Source: Clostridiaceae bacterium
Lineage (GTDB): Bacteria > Bacillota > Clostridia > Lachnospirales > Lachnospiraceae
Length of the DNA: 45,820 bases
NCBI GenBank assembly: GCA_021200535.1
Contig: JAJQGL010000102.1
Coordinates: 1-45,820, forward strand
Direction: 5' to 3'
Positions 25,985-34,333 of this stretch are shown here, piece by piece. The position numbers were made by a program, and so were the translations under genes. The notes under the pieces are model-generated. The model did no database searches. It was not told where the DNA came from and saw only the letters and a program-made list of their open reading frames with translations. Every line of letters starts with the position of its first letter. Within the stretch, counting starts at the first letter, position 1.

Positions 25985-26015
25985 CCACAGGGAAATGTTC
26001 TCTGTGGGTTTTTCT
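25985..26015 (+). terminator. Terminator of nifJ
   Basis: CCACAG (25985-25990) pairs with CTGTGG (26002-26007), extended by a G-U and two further pairs inside, then GTTTTTC. It ends the nifJ transcript. Confidence 0.75.
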
Positions 26016-26132
26016 TTATCCTATTCAAAAGGAATGTTACCCAAACCTGAATACATTGGATATTAGGTTATTTTAGATTGAATGCAAAATCCATTTTGTA
26101 AAACAAAGCAGGAAAGAAAGGTGGAGATTTTT

Positions 26133-26714
26133 ATGGAGTCACGGAAAGAAATGGCACAGAAGCTTTTTAAAGAGGGTTATAACTGTTCCCAGTCAGTATT
26201 TGCAGCGTATGCAGATCGGTATGGAATCGACAGGGAAACCGCGCTAAAGATTTCGGCATCCTTTGGAGGTGGGATGGGGAGAATGAGAGAGGTCTGCGGA
26301 GCAGTTTCCGGAATGTTTCTGGTTGCAGGCCTGGAGACCGGTTCGACAGACGGAAAGGATGCTGCAGGGAAAAAATATAATTATCAGATTGTGCAGGATC
26401 TGGCAGAGGAGTATAGAAAACAAAATGGTTCTATTATCTGCCGGGAATTGCTTGGCCTTGTGCCAATGTCTGGAAGAGCGCCGGAAAGCCCTGCAGACGC
26501 AGGGGCACAAAATACGGCTGCACCGCATACGGCAGAGCCGGCAGGGCAGAGCGCGGAAGGGGAAACGGGATTAAAGGCTGCTGAATTTAAAGATACTACG
26601 CCGGAAGCGAGGACAAAGGAATATTATAAAAAGAGGCCCTGCATGAAGCTGGTTGGGCAGGCGTGTGAAATTTTAGAGCAGATTTTATATGGCGGACAGA
26701 TTCAGGAGGATTAA
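26133..26714 (+). CDS. C-GCAxxG-C-C family protein
   Basis: 193 aa. The N-terminal part has GYNCSQSVFAAYADRYG, SASFGGGMGRMREVCGAVSGMFL and ICRELLG, the cysteine pattern that gives this family its name; RPCMKLVGQACEIL supplies the last cysteines. Members are thought to be redox- or metal-linked; no reaction is established. Between about 118 and 160 lies an Ala/Pro/Glu-rich, probably disordered insert that lengthens the protein beyond the common size of about 150. ATG 26133 follows AAAGGTGGAG. The stop overlaps the convergent tmcAL stop by 4 nt. Confidence 0.8.
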   Translation: MESRKEMAQKLFKEGYNCSQSVFAAYADRYGIDRETALKISASFGGGMGRMREVCGAVSGMFLVAGLETGSTDGKDAAGKKYNYQIVQDLAEEYRKQNGSIICRELLGLVPMSGRAPESPADAGAQNTAAPHTAEPAGQSAEGETGLKAAEFKDTTPEARTKEYYKKRPCMKLVGQACEILEQILYGGQIQED

Positions 26715-28069
26715 GCCTCTTCTGATTGTGAAGGGGGGATAATGGGTCCTCTGGTCAGCTCCGGTATGGGTTTCCGGCCTGACAGCCCGGCCTGTACCTG
26801 ATTATACAGGTTGCCGGAGAACAGATCTTTTTGGTAGAGTGTTTCCGCATAGTGGAGTATTTCGGAAAGCTTTTTGCTGTCTGCCGGCGGATGTTTTTTA
26901 TCGGAGGCATTTACGGAATACAGGGCATCGGTATAAAACGCCCGGATATTGCGTATGCCGTCTGCCGGTTTTGTGAGAACCGGAATGTGCCGTACCTGTC
27001 GCAGCAGGCTGCTTTTTTCTTTTTGAAAACCAAGAAGCCTTGCGTAAGGCGTCATATAAGGAAAACAGTCAGGACAGCTATCCGGCAGCTTTGTCATGGT
27101 GTCAGTGATTCCCAGTAAAATATGAAGTAATACGCGGCTAATCCGGCAGTAGGTGTATTGTTTTGTTTTCAGGGCAGAGACAAAATCAGAGAAGGCCTGA
27201 TAGTTTGGAAGAAGCTTTGCAATGCGGTCAAGCAGCTCCGGCGTGATATCAGAAATGGCGGCATCCTGCCCTGTCAAATGGCAGAGACGGTAAAACAGCA
27301 GTTGGGAAAAATCATCCTCTGTCACAGGATAGTCCTTTGGATGCTTTTGTAAAAGAGAGCGGACCGGCAGTGGAACAGAGCCGCTGATCCGGTGCAGGAA
27401 GCCATCCGCCTGCAGGCTTTCTTGCCGGATAGCAGCCGCAGAGGAATAGCCATTGGTCAGCGCATCACAATGATAGCCGTTTCCATTGCGGCGGATGGTG
27501 AAGGGGGTCAGCGGGCTGTCAAGCATTTGCAGTGCCTTCAGGTATTCGATGGCAAGGATATTGTTCGGAGTGCCAAGGATTTTTTTGATTGTGGCTTCTG
27601 TAAGGGAGCCTGCAGGGAAAAAACGAACCAGAGCATTTTCTCTGGCGGCAGGATAACTGACGCCCTGTGCGGTTTGTTCTTTGATCAGAAGGTCAAAAGA
27701 GGCAGGCGGATGGTTAAGAAATTGTGCAATTTTTCGTAAAGCAGATAAGTCGCCGCATTCGCTGCCAAAACAGATGCCGTCGACAAAGCCGAGGGCAGTC
27801 AGCAGGCAGACGCCGGCTCTCGCAAACAGTGAGGCGCTTGCGGTGGAAAAACAGACGGGCAGCTCAAAGACAAAATCAACGCCGCACGCAAGAGCCATCC
27901 GGGTGCGCAGATATTTGTCTGTCCATGCCGGCGCGCCGCGCTGCACAAAATTACCGCTCATTACAACAACAATATTTTGTGCTCCGGTTTGTTTTTTGAT
28001 TTCCTGAATCTGATAGAGATGTCCGTTGTGAAATGGGTTATATTCTGCAATGATTCCGATTGTTTTCAT
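26711..28069 (-). CDS. tmcAL: tRNA(Met) cytidine acetate ligase TmcAL (YlbM)
   Basis: 452 aa. Adenylates acetate and places it on the wobble cytidine of elongator tRNA-Met to give N4-acetylcytidine. The nucleotidyltransferase start is MKTIGIIAEYNPFHNGHLYQ, with the HxGH-type NGH motif; VVMSGNFVQRGAPAW, DKYLRTRMAL and FELP follow. GVSYPAAREN and LGTPNNILAIEYLKAL are family segments. ATG 28069 has AAAGGA at a spacing of about 9; the upstream in-frame extension lacks family residues. It stands alone on the minus strand between convergent and divergent neighbours. Confidence 0.9.
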   Translation of the reverse strand: MKTIGIIAEYNPFHNGHLYQIQEIKKQTGAQNIVVVMSGNFVQRGAPAWTDKYLRTRMALACGVDFVFELPVCFSTASASLFARAGVCLLTALGFVDGICFGSECGDLSALRKIAQFLNHPPASFDLLIKEQTAQGVSYPAARENALVRFFPAGSLTEATIKKILGTPNNILAIEYLKALQMLDSPLTPFTIRRNGNGYHCDALTNGYSSAAAIRQESLQADGFLHRISGSVPLPVRSLLQKHPKDYPVTEDDFSQLLFYRLCHLTGQDAAISDITPELLDRIAKLLPNYQAFSDFVSALKTKQYTYCRISRVLLHILLGITDTMTKLPDSCPDCFPYMTPYARLLGFQKEKSSLLRQVRHIPVLTKPADGIRNIRAFYTDALYSVNASDKKHPPADSKKLSEILHYAETLYQKDLFSGNLYNQVQAGLSGRKPIPELTRGPIIPPSQSEEA

Positions 28070-28202
28070 CTGCCTTATTCCTTTCTCCCAGGGTGTCTGG
28101 CGTATGGTTTGTTTAGCGCCCCGCTGCGACTGCTCTTTTTTGACCGGCACTCCCGGAAAAATATCCTGTGCATAAAGTCCGGTTATATACGAAACATTGT
28201 AC

Positions 28203-28231
28203 TAGACAAAGAAAAATGAATCAAGTATACT
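28203..28231 (+). promoter_or_regulatory. Promoter of degV
   Basis: TAGACA (28203-28208), a 17-nt spacer and TATACT (28226-28231) lie 42 nt before degV. The rest of 28070-28202 holds no gene. Confidence 0.55.
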
Positions 28232-28273
28232 TTATTATGTACGTTTTTAGCAAATGCACACAGGAGGACGCCT

Positions 28274-29149
28274 ATGGAACAGGATTATGTCATTGTAACA
28301 GACTCAACGGCGAATTTACCAGTTCATATGATTTCGGAAAATGGGATCCGGGTTTTGCCGTTAAGCTATTATGTAGATGGACAGAAATACCAGGGCTATC
28401 TTCAGGGAGAAAATATTGACCTGTCCTCCTTTTATGCACGGATGCGGGAAAAAAAGGAGATTACTACCTCGCCTGTTTCGATGGCGGCTGCAAAGGAGCT
28501 TTTTGAATCCCTGCTGCAGGATGGAAAAGATATTTTTTATATTGCATTTTCTTCCAGCCTGAGCGAGACGTTTTTTACGGTATCTATGGTGCTGGAAAAG
28601 CTAAAATTAAAATATCCGGACCGGAAGCTCTATGCGGTGGATACGTTAGCGGCAGCTTTGGGGGAGGGGCTTTTGGTACATTATTGTATCGAAAACCGGA
28701 AAAACGGAATGAGCATTGATGACAACGCAAACTGGCTGCTGCATCACCGGCTTAAATTGTGCCACTGGTTTACGGTAGATGATCTTTTCTTTTTGAAGCG
28801 GGGCGGCAGAATTTCTGCTGCGACTGCTTTCGTTGGGACGACACTGAATATTAAGCCGATTATGCATGTGGATAATGACGGGAAATTGGTTCAGGTATCT
28901 ATGGTGCAGGGGCGGAAAAAGTCTCTGGATACTCTCGTTGAGCATATGAAAAATAGTGTGCTTGAGCCAGAAAATCAGGTGATTTATGTCAGTCACGGCG
29001 ATTGTCCGGAGGATGCAGAATACGTTGCAAAATTAGTCAAAGAACGGTTTCCGGTGAAAGAGGTTATGACTGGGATATTGGATCCGGTTATCGGAGCGCA
29101 TTCCGGGCCGGGAACCATTGCATTGTTCTTTTTGGGGCAAGAGAGATAA
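28274..29149 (+). CDS. DegV family fatty-acid-binding protein
   Basis: 291 aa. Signature segments: VTDSTANLP, the TTSPVSMAAAKELF serine motif, IAFSSSLSETF, FLKRGGRISAATA, and the C-terminal GAHSGPGTIALFFLG. Related FakB proteins present a fatty acid to the kinase FakA for phosphorylation; whether this paralogue does so is inference. CACAGGAGG precedes ATG 28274. It lies 35 nt before ackA and probably shares its transcript. Confidence 0.9.
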   Translation: MEQDYVIVTDSTANLPVHMISENGIRVLPLSYYVDGQKYQGYLQGENIDLSSFYARMREKKEITTSPVSMAAAKELFESLLQDGKDIFYIAFSSSLSETFFTVSMVLEKLKLKYPDRKLYAVDTLAAALGEGLLVHYCIENRKNGMSIDDNANWLLHHRLKLCHWFTVDDLFFLKRGGRISAATAFVGTTLNIKPIMHVDNDGKLVQVSMVQGRKKSLDTLVEHMKNSVLEPENQVIYVSHGDCPEDAEYVAKLVKERFPVKEVMTGILDPVIGAHSGPGTIALFFLGQER

Positions 29150-29184
29150 AATACTTAGCCAGGCATGGCGGAAAGAGGTTTGTT

Positions 29185-30369
29185 ATGAAGATTTTAGTTG
29201 TAAATTGCGGCAGTTCATCTCTGAAATTTCAGTTGATTGATTCAGAAACGGAGGAAGTTAGTGCTTCCGGACTGTGTGAAAGGATTGGCCTTGACGGAGC
29301 AATCACCTACAAGGCGCATGGAGAGATCTATGAGGAAGAGATTGCACTCCCGGATCATGGAGTGGCAATCCAAAAAGTGCTTTCCATGCTTTCGGATGAA
29401 AAGAAGGGCGTTTTAAAATCCCTGGAAGAAATTCATGCGATTGGGCACCGGCTGGTACACGGCGGTGAGAAGTTTTCTTCTTCGGTGGTTATTACAGATG
29501 AGGTAATCCGTCAGATTGAGGCCTGCAATGACCTTGCTCCGCTTCACAATCCGGCAAATCTTTTAGGGGTACGTGCATGTCAGAAGGTTATGCCGAATGT
29601 GCCGAACGTTGCCGTTTTTGACACTGCATTTCACCAGACAATGCCTGCAAAGGCCTATCTTTATGCCTTGCCAAAGGAATACTATGAGAAATATGGTGTC
29701 CGCCGGTATGGTTTCCATGGAACGAGCCACAGCTTTGTCTCGAACCGGCTGGCTGAAGTGGCAGGCTTGGAAAAGAGCAGTGCGAAGCTGATTATCTGCC
29801 ATATTGGAAGCGGAGCGAGCATTACTGCTGTAAAAGGCGGAAAGAGCATTGACACCAGCATGGGCATGACGCCGTTGGAAGGACTGGTGATGGGAACGCG
29901 TTCTGGTGACATTGACCCGGCGATTATTGAATTTATCTGTAAAAAAGAAAATATTTCAGTAGAAGAAATGACGATGATTCTGAATAAACAATCCGGGGTG
30001 CTGGGACTTTCCGGGGTATCAAATGATTACAGAGACCTGTCTGACGCCATGGAAAGCGGCAATCAGGATGCGAAAAATGCATTGGATGTGCTGGTTTACC
30101 GTGCCATAAAATATATCGGAGCATATTTTGCGGCTATGGGCGGTGCAGATGCGATTGCATTGACTGCAGGTGCAGGGGAAAACAACTGCTGGATTCGCGA
30201 ACAGATTATTAATGGGCTGGGTGCTTTGGGAGTTGTTTTAGACCCAGAGGCAAATCAGGTCCGGGGAGAGGAAAAGCTTATTACTGCACCGGAAAGTAAG
30301 ATTCCGGTCTGGGTTATCCCAACCAACGAAGAGCTTGCGATTGCCCGTGAAACAGCCCGGCTGGTATAG
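29185..30369 (+). CDS. ackA: Acetate kinase
   Basis: 394 aa. Acetyl phosphate plus ADP to acetate plus ATP. Begins MKILVVNCGSSSLKFQLID (phosphate 1 region); HRLVHGGEKF, FDTAFHQTMP (catalytic Asp), RRYGFHGTSHSFVS, CHIGSGASI, DTSMGMTPLEGLVMGTRSGDIDP and FTAGAGEN-like LTAGAGENN complete the family set. GAAAGAGG supports ATG 29185; the long in-frame upstream extension overlaps degV and is not used. No phosphotransacetylase gene is next to it. Confidence 0.96.
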   Translation: MKILVVNCGSSSLKFQLIDSETEEVSASGLCERIGLDGAITYKAHGEIYEEEIALPDHGVAIQKVLSMLSDEKKGVLKSLEEIHAIGHRLVHGGEKFSSSVVITDEVIRQIEACNDLAPLHNPANLLGVRACQKVMPNVPNVAVFDTAFHQTMPAKAYLYALPKEYYEKYGVRRYGFHGTSHSFVSNRLAEVAGLEKSSAKLIICHIGSGASITAVKGGKSIDTSMGMTPLEGLVMGTRSGDIDPAIIEFICKKENISVEEMTMILNKQSGVLGLSGVSNDYRDLSDAMESGNQDAKNALDVLVYRAIKYIGAYFAAMGGADAIALTAGAGENNCWIREQIINGLGALGVVLDPEANQVRGEEKLITAPESKIPVWVIPTNEELAIARETARLV

Positions 30370-30421
30370 TGTTTTTCAGGGGATTTTACGAACCTGGTAA
30401 AAATAATTTTTGCAATACATT

Positions 30422-30500
30422 CAGTAACGCATTCAGTGAAAAGTTCAGTGAAATATTTGCAGTGAAATGTTTGCAGCGAAATATATTGCAGTGAAATGTT
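30422..30500 (+). repeat. Decaying CAGTGAAA tandem array
   Basis: Six CAGTGAAA-like cores start at 30422, 30434, 30446, 30460, 30474 and 30489, spaced 12 to 15 nt with partly conserved TTTG between. The array fills the gap between ackA and the rpmF promoter. No reading frame explains it. Confidence 0.65.
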
Positions 30501-30512
30501 TTGATAAAAAGA

Positions 30513-30541
30513 TTGACAAAAAAACACAAAATTGGTATAAT
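30513..30541 (+). promoter_or_regulatory. Consensus sigma-A promoter of rpmF
   Basis: TTGACA (30513-30518), a 17-nt spacer and TATAAT (30536-30541): a perfect consensus, about 49 nt before the rpmF start. Confidence 0.85.
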
Positions 30542-30589
30542 CGAAAAAGTGTTGTAAAAACGAAACAGGAATTTAGGAGGTGGAATAGA

Positions 30590-30772
30590 ATGTCTATTTG
30601 TCCAAAAAATAAATCTTCCAAATCAAGAAGAGATAAGAGAAGAGCAAACTGGAAAATGTCTTCACCAAATTTGGTAAAGTGCAGCAAGTGCGGAGCATTA
30701 ATGATGTCTCACAGAGTTTGCAAATCTTGTGGATCATACAATAAAAAAGAGATTCTTGCAAATGCAGAGTAG
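30590..30772 (+). CDS. rpmF: Large ribosomal subunit protein bL32
   Basis: 60 aa, normal size. Begins SICPKNKSSKSRRDKRRANW, and keeps the zinc ribbon CSKCGALMMSHRVCKSCG with all four cysteines (the zinc-binding, C+ form). AGGAGGTGG precedes ATG 30590. The YceD/DUF177 gene that often comes just before rpmF is absent here, and rpmF has its own promoter. Confidence 0.95.
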   Translation: MSICPKNKSSKSRRDKRRANWKMSSPNLVKCSKCGALMMSHRVCKSCGSYNKKEILANAE

Positions 30773-30828
30773 TACATCGAATATTAAGTAATTGGCAGTT
30801 CGCAGGATTAAAAAAATGAGGGCAGGGT

Positions 30829-32067
30829 TTAGCAGATATTTGGCAGAAGATTTGCAAGATAGCTGCGCCAGAAGCCTGTATTGACAGGATAATCGTCCGG
30901 CAATTCCCAAAATGCTGTTTTCTCTTTGTAGGAACAGAAAAATGGATGCCGGGCAGTTTTTATCTCAGGGATACAGACCTGTTCTGTTTTTTTTCGAATC
31001 GGTATGAGAGGGATAAATTGTCCCTCTTTTTTTGTGTAACAGGTTGCGGCAGTTGCCTTTTTGCGGCGGGCGCTGTCCATAAACGCCGCAACGCTTTTGT
31101 GGATGGCCACATCTTCGTCCGGCAGATAAAAATAGTTTGTATAATCGGAGAAAAAATATTTCAGTGTCCCATGATAGACAGGAAATTCGAATACTGCCTG
31201 CTGTTCCTGTAATGTGACAGACAGGGAAAGCGGAGGGAAAGATGCTTCCTTTATGGGAAAAGGAAGCTGCAGGGAGGCCTTTTTGGGCACTGCATCCGGA
31301 AGCTCTAATGTCAGACGGAGCATACGGATATTTTTTTCTACAGGATGCGTCTGGCTGTCATTTATAGAAAGACTGTTCAGGAAATTTTCCGTCAGAAGGC
31401 GGTCTGTACAGTGTGCAGAGAAATATTCGCTGTAGGAGAGCAGACTGCAAAGCTCCAGCATTTTTGCTACGTCCTCCCGGTTGTGCAGAAGCAGTGTCTT
31501 TTCTAACATTGCTGCATTTTGGGGCTGCAGAATTTTTTGCTGCATATATTCGGAATATACTGAGATCAGTTCACCGCCGGAGAAAGGATCGTTTCTTTGG
31601 ATTCCCAGATAGCATTCCAATGCAGTCTGGCTGCATTTGTCCAGAAGCAAAAGCTGTTTCATCGGGCGGATTTTTGCCAGCAGATCAATCGAATATATGC
31701 CGGAATCGTCAGACAGGAGCTTCTGGCAATGTTCAGTCAGGGAGATTGCATGGCGTTTGCATTTTTTCAGTACATAGGGAATGTCAAAAGTTCTGCCGTT
31801 AAAATGAATGAGAATTGAAAATTGTTCCAGCTTTTCGAAAAAGCAGGATAAGATTTCCTTTTCGCTTTGGTAGTTGTCTGCGAACCATTGGCAGAGCTGC
31901 CATTGGTGATTTGCTGAATCAAAGTACATCATGCCAATGAGATAAAGGGAGGAAGCATTGGGGGAGAGCCCGGTTGTCTCAATATCAAAAAAAGCAATTT
32001 CCGGGTTTTCGGATATGGGAGTATAGGTATGCGTCGGGGCCGGGATTGGGGAGATAATCGTTTTCAT
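30829..32067 (-). CDS. YprB-like RNase H-fold exonuclease domain protein
   Basis: 412 aa. The N-terminal half has the acidic exonuclease motifs FFDIETTGLSP (DxE), HFNGRTFDIPYV, IYSIDLLAKIRP and LLHNREDVAKM (HxxxD type), as in the RNase_H_2 family. The C-terminal half (about 230-412) has no motif I recognise. The nucleic-acid substrate is unknown. GGAGG lies 9 nt before ATG 32067. Last gene of the minus-strand run and 42 nt after ruvB, so a DNA repair or processing role is possible. Confidence 0.75.
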   Translation of the reverse strand: MKTIISPIPAPTHTYTPISENPEIAFFDIETTGLSPNASSLYLIGMMYFDSANHQWQLCQWFADNYQSEKEILSCFFEKLEQFSILIHFNGRTFDIPYVLKKCKRHAISLTEHCQKLLSDDSGIYSIDLLAKIRPMKQLLLLDKCSQTALECYLGIQRNDPFSGGELISVYSEYMQQKILQPQNAAMLEKTLLLHNREDVAKMLELCSLLSYSEYFSAHCTDRLLTENFLNSLSINDSQTHPVEKNIRMLRLTLELPDAVPKKASLQLPFPIKEASFPPLSLSVTLQEQQAVFEFPVYHGTLKYFFSDYTNYFYLPDEDVAIHKSVAAFMDSARRKKATAATCYTKKEGQFIPLIPIRKKTEQVCIPEIKTARHPFFCSYKEKTAFWELPDDYPVNTGFWRSYLANLLPNIC

Positions 32068-32108
32068 AGGGTAATTCCTCCATATGGGATTCTTTTGTAC
32101 GGTCTTGT

Positions 32109-33107
32109 CTATTCGTTTTTGGAAATGCCAAAATGCAGATATGCCTGTTCGGAAGCGACACGTCCCCTTGGCGTGCGCAGCAGCAGGCCGTTCTGCACCA
32201 GATAGGGTTCGTAGACATCCTCAAGTGTACCGGCGTCTTCGCCAATGGTGGCGGCAAGCGTTTCTAAGCCCACCGGGCCGCCGCCAAACTGATTGATCAT
32301 GGTCAGAATAATATTGCGGTCTGTACGGTCTAATCCCAATTTGTCTACTTCTAAAAGGTCCAGTGCAAAATTTGCCACTTCTTTTGTGATATTGCCATCG
32401 TATTTGATTTGGGCAAAATCGCGCACCCGTTTTAAAAAACGGTTGGCAAGCCTTGGTGTTCCGCGGGAGCGCCTTGCCAGCTCCATTGCGCCTTCTGTGT
32501 CAATTTCGACATCCAGTGTTTTGGCGGAATGCAGGATAATCTGGCATAGTTGTTTGGTTGTGTAAAATTCCAGATGGCTGACTACGCCAAAACGGTCGCG
32601 GAGCGGGGCAGACAGCATGCCCGCCCTGGTAGTAGCGCCTACGAGTGTAAATTTTGGCAGGTCAAAACGGATGGAGCGTGCAGCGGTACCCTTGCCGATG
32701 ACAACGTCAATCACATAGTCCTCCATTGCCGGATACAGCACTTCCTCTACCTGGCGGGGAAGTCTGTGGATTTCGTCCACAAACAGAATGTCGCCATCTT
32801 TGAGATTATTTAAAATGGCGGCCATTTCTCCCGGTTTTTCGATTGCCGGTCCTGCTGTTACACGCAAGCTGCTTCCCATTTCGTTTGCGATAATGCCGGC
32901 TAACGTTGTTTTTCCGAGTCCCGGCGGACCGTACAGCAGGACGTGGTCCAGAGCATCGCCGCGCTGCTTTGCAGCTTCAATGTAGACTTTTAAATTGCTC
33001 TTTACCTTATCCTGCCCAATATATTCATTTAAAGAATGGGGACGGAGGCTTGTCTCGATTTTGCTGTCCTCTTCCGTAAACTCAGTTGTGATCATTCTTT
33101 TTGCCAT
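32109..33107 (-). CDS. ruvB: Holliday junction branch migration ATPase RuvB
   Basis: 332 aa. AAA+ motor: Walker [11 protein letters not shown], Walker [10 protein letters not shown], sensor [18 protein letters not shown], and the C-terminal winged helix with [15 protein letters not shown] and [20 protein letters not shown] is the usual start region. GAGG with 6-nt spacing supports ATG 33107. It drives branch migration with RuvA, encoded upstream; ruvC is not in the window. Confidence 0.96.
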   Translation of the reverse strand: MAKRMITTEFTEEDSKIETSLRPHSLNEYIGQDKVKSNLKVYIEAAKQRGDALDHVLLYGPPGLGKTTLAGIIANEMGSSLRVTAGPAIEKPGEMAAILNNLKDGDILFVDEIHRLPRQVEEVLYPAMEDYVIDVVIGKGTAARSIRFDLPKFTLVGATTRAGMLSAPLRDRFGVVSHLEFYTTKQLCQIILHSAKTLDVEIDTEGAMELARRSRGTPRLANRFLKRVRDFAQIKYDGNITKEVANFALDLLEVDKLGLDRTDRNIILTMINQFGGGPVGLETLAATIGEDAGTLEDVYEPYLVQNGLLLRTPRGRVASEQAYLHFGISKNE

Positions 33108-33146
33108 AGTTTTCCTCGTTTTTGAGTGGTTTTTCACACTATTTCG

Positions 33147-33258
33147 TGATTTTTGTCTTACAGTTCTTTACATGGTTCTATGATTTTTGTCTTATGGTTC
33201 TTTACATGGTTCTATGATTTTTGTTTTGCAGTTCTTTATATGGCTTTATGATTTTTTT
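33147..33258 (-). repeat. 34-nt tandem repeat between ruvA and ruvB
   Basis: Units at 33147-33180, 33181-33214 and 33215-33248, plus a partial fourth to 33258. Units 1 and 2 differ at 2 of 34 positions; unit 3 is more diverged. Each starts TGATTTTTGT on the plus strand. The array fills most of the 177-nt gap between ruvA and ruvB inside one operon and is not in a reading frame. Confidence 0.9.
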
Positions 33259-33284
33259 GCTTTTTATATTTTCATTTTTTTGTA

Positions 33285-33905
33285 TTACAAATTTTTCAGG
33301 CTGGCTTTTAACAGCTCTTCAACGCTGATTTCTGCCGACAGCGGTACCTTGTGGACTGCTTTGGCAGCGTCTGCTTTCGGATAGCCAAGCACAATCAGCG
33401 CTTCAATGGCATCCTGTACTGCCTGTCTGTCTGCATTTGCCTGTCCCGCTGTTTCTGCGGGTTCAGAGGAAACCGGCTCTCCGGCTGGCAGCATATCGTC
33501 CAGGTTAATTTTATCTTTTAGCTCCAAAATTAGTTTATGTGCTGTTTTGGTGCCAATCCCCGGAGCTTTTGCAATCGTTTTGGCATCTTCTGCGACAACT
33601 GCGTAGCGGATATCATCTGCCGTCAGTGTTCCCAGTATACCAAGTGCCGCCTTTGGGCCGATTCCGTTTACTGTGATCAAAAGCTGAAACATTTTCAGGT
33701 CATCTCTGGAAAGAAAACCAAAGAGCTGTAGTGCATCTTCACGCACATTCATATAAGTGTAAACAAAAACGGTTTCTCCGATGGGAGGAAGCGCATCTGA
33801 TACAGACAGCGGTACGCTGACCAGATAGCCGATTCCCTGGTTTTCTATTACGATTTCCTGTGCATTTTCTATCATCGCTAAAGTGCCTTTGATAAAGCGG
33901 ATCAT
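33285..33905 (-). CDS. ruvA: Holliday junction DNA helicase subunit RuvA
   Basis: 206 aa. Domain I OB fold (MIRFIKGTLAMIE, GIGYLVSVP, YTYMNVREDALQLFGF), domain II helix-hairpin-helix pairs (LLITVNGIGPKAALGIL and APGIGTKTAHKLILELKDK), a flexible linker rich in Ala/Glu/Pro, and domain III (AIEALIVLGYPKADAAKAV) that binds RuvB. GAGGG 5 nt before ATG 33905; in-frame upstream codons lack a site. An inverted repeat GCGCACG/CGTGCGC at 33922-33958 lies just before it. Confidence 0.95.
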   Translation of the reverse strand: MIRFIKGTLAMIENAQEIVIENQGIGYLVSVPLSVSDALPPIGETVFVYTYMNVREDALQLFGFLSRDDLKMFQLLITVNGIGPKAALGILGTLTADDIRYAVVAEDAKTIAKAPGIGTKTAHKLILELKDKINLDDMLPAGEPVSSEPAETAGQANADRQAVQDAIEALIVLGYPKADAAKAVHKVPLSAEISVEELLKASLKNL

Positions 33906-33985
33906 AGTTTCCCTCATTTCTGCGCACGCCCTGCACATGTTCCGGCCCGTGCGTGCGCCCATAATTGGCCGGTGCTTTCGCTGTA

Positions 33986-34246
33986 TTAGGAATGGTCCGG
34001 AAGCTTGCTGAACGTTCCATTTACGGTTCCAAGCCATCCTTCCTCCATAAATTTCAGAATTTCGTATGGATGAATGCCCAGCTCTTCAGAAATCTGCAGG
34101 GCATTGCTGTTTGGATATTCTTTTAAATACTGTACAATATCATCTAGCTGGTCCTCATCCTGGCTGCGGCAGTCGTTGCAGCACAAAGTATGGATTTTGG
34201 ATTTAAAGATTTTGTGGCAGTGTTTGCAGACATTCGTATAAAGCAT
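33986..34246 (-). CDS. Small zinc-ribbon protein with helix-turn-helix-like C-terminus
   Basis: 86 aa. An N-terminal CxxC pair (VCKHCHKIF) and a second CCNDC form a likely zinc ribbon within the first 30 residues. A C-terminal part IVQYLKEYPNSNALQISEELGIHPYEILKFMEEG (given here in outline) looks like a small helix-turn-helix ending in GWLG. The pattern resembles the YvyF-type protein of flagellar operons; this is recognition, not proof. GGAG with 6-nt spacing favours ATG 34246. It lies between cls and ruvA, behind a structured leader that is shared with the que operon. It might bind nucleic acid. Confidence 0.7.
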   Translation of the reverse strand: MLYTNVCKHCHKIFKSKIHTLCCNDCRSQDEDQLDDIVQYLKEYPNSNALQISEELGIHPYEILKFMEEGWLGTVNGTFSKLPDHS

Positions 34247-34322
34247 AATAATCTCCATTCCGGAGCGTTTCACAAGACAGGATGCCGTTAAAGCTATTTG
34301 TGACGCTCCTGCCCAAATAGCC
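34247..34322 (-). promoter_or_regulatory. Structured leader RNA of the zinc-ribbon gene (same family as the que leader)
   Basis: Read on the minus strand. Hairpin A: GCTATTTG pairs with CAAATAGC (34314-34321 with 34293-34300). Its 13-nt loop GGCAGGAGCGTCA compares with TGCGGAAGCGTCA at the que operon. Loop segment GGAGCGT (34303-34309) pairs with downstream ACGCTCC (34262-34268), 5 nt before the GGAG-type ribosome binding site. The block AAACGCTYCGGAATGGAG is shared by both leaders. An alternative 12-bp hairpin (34298-34309 with 34262-34275, 2-nt bulge) excludes hairpin A. The element fills the whole gap after the cls stop, so it must act within an operon transcript. Confidence 0.6.
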
Positions 34323-34333
34323 AAATCCCCGGA

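Noticed and set aside
10413-33258. CRISPR array in the repeated intergenic segments.
   Set aside because: Repeats at 10413, 30422 and 33147 are contiguous or irregular, lack unique spacers of 30-40 nt, and no cas genes are present.
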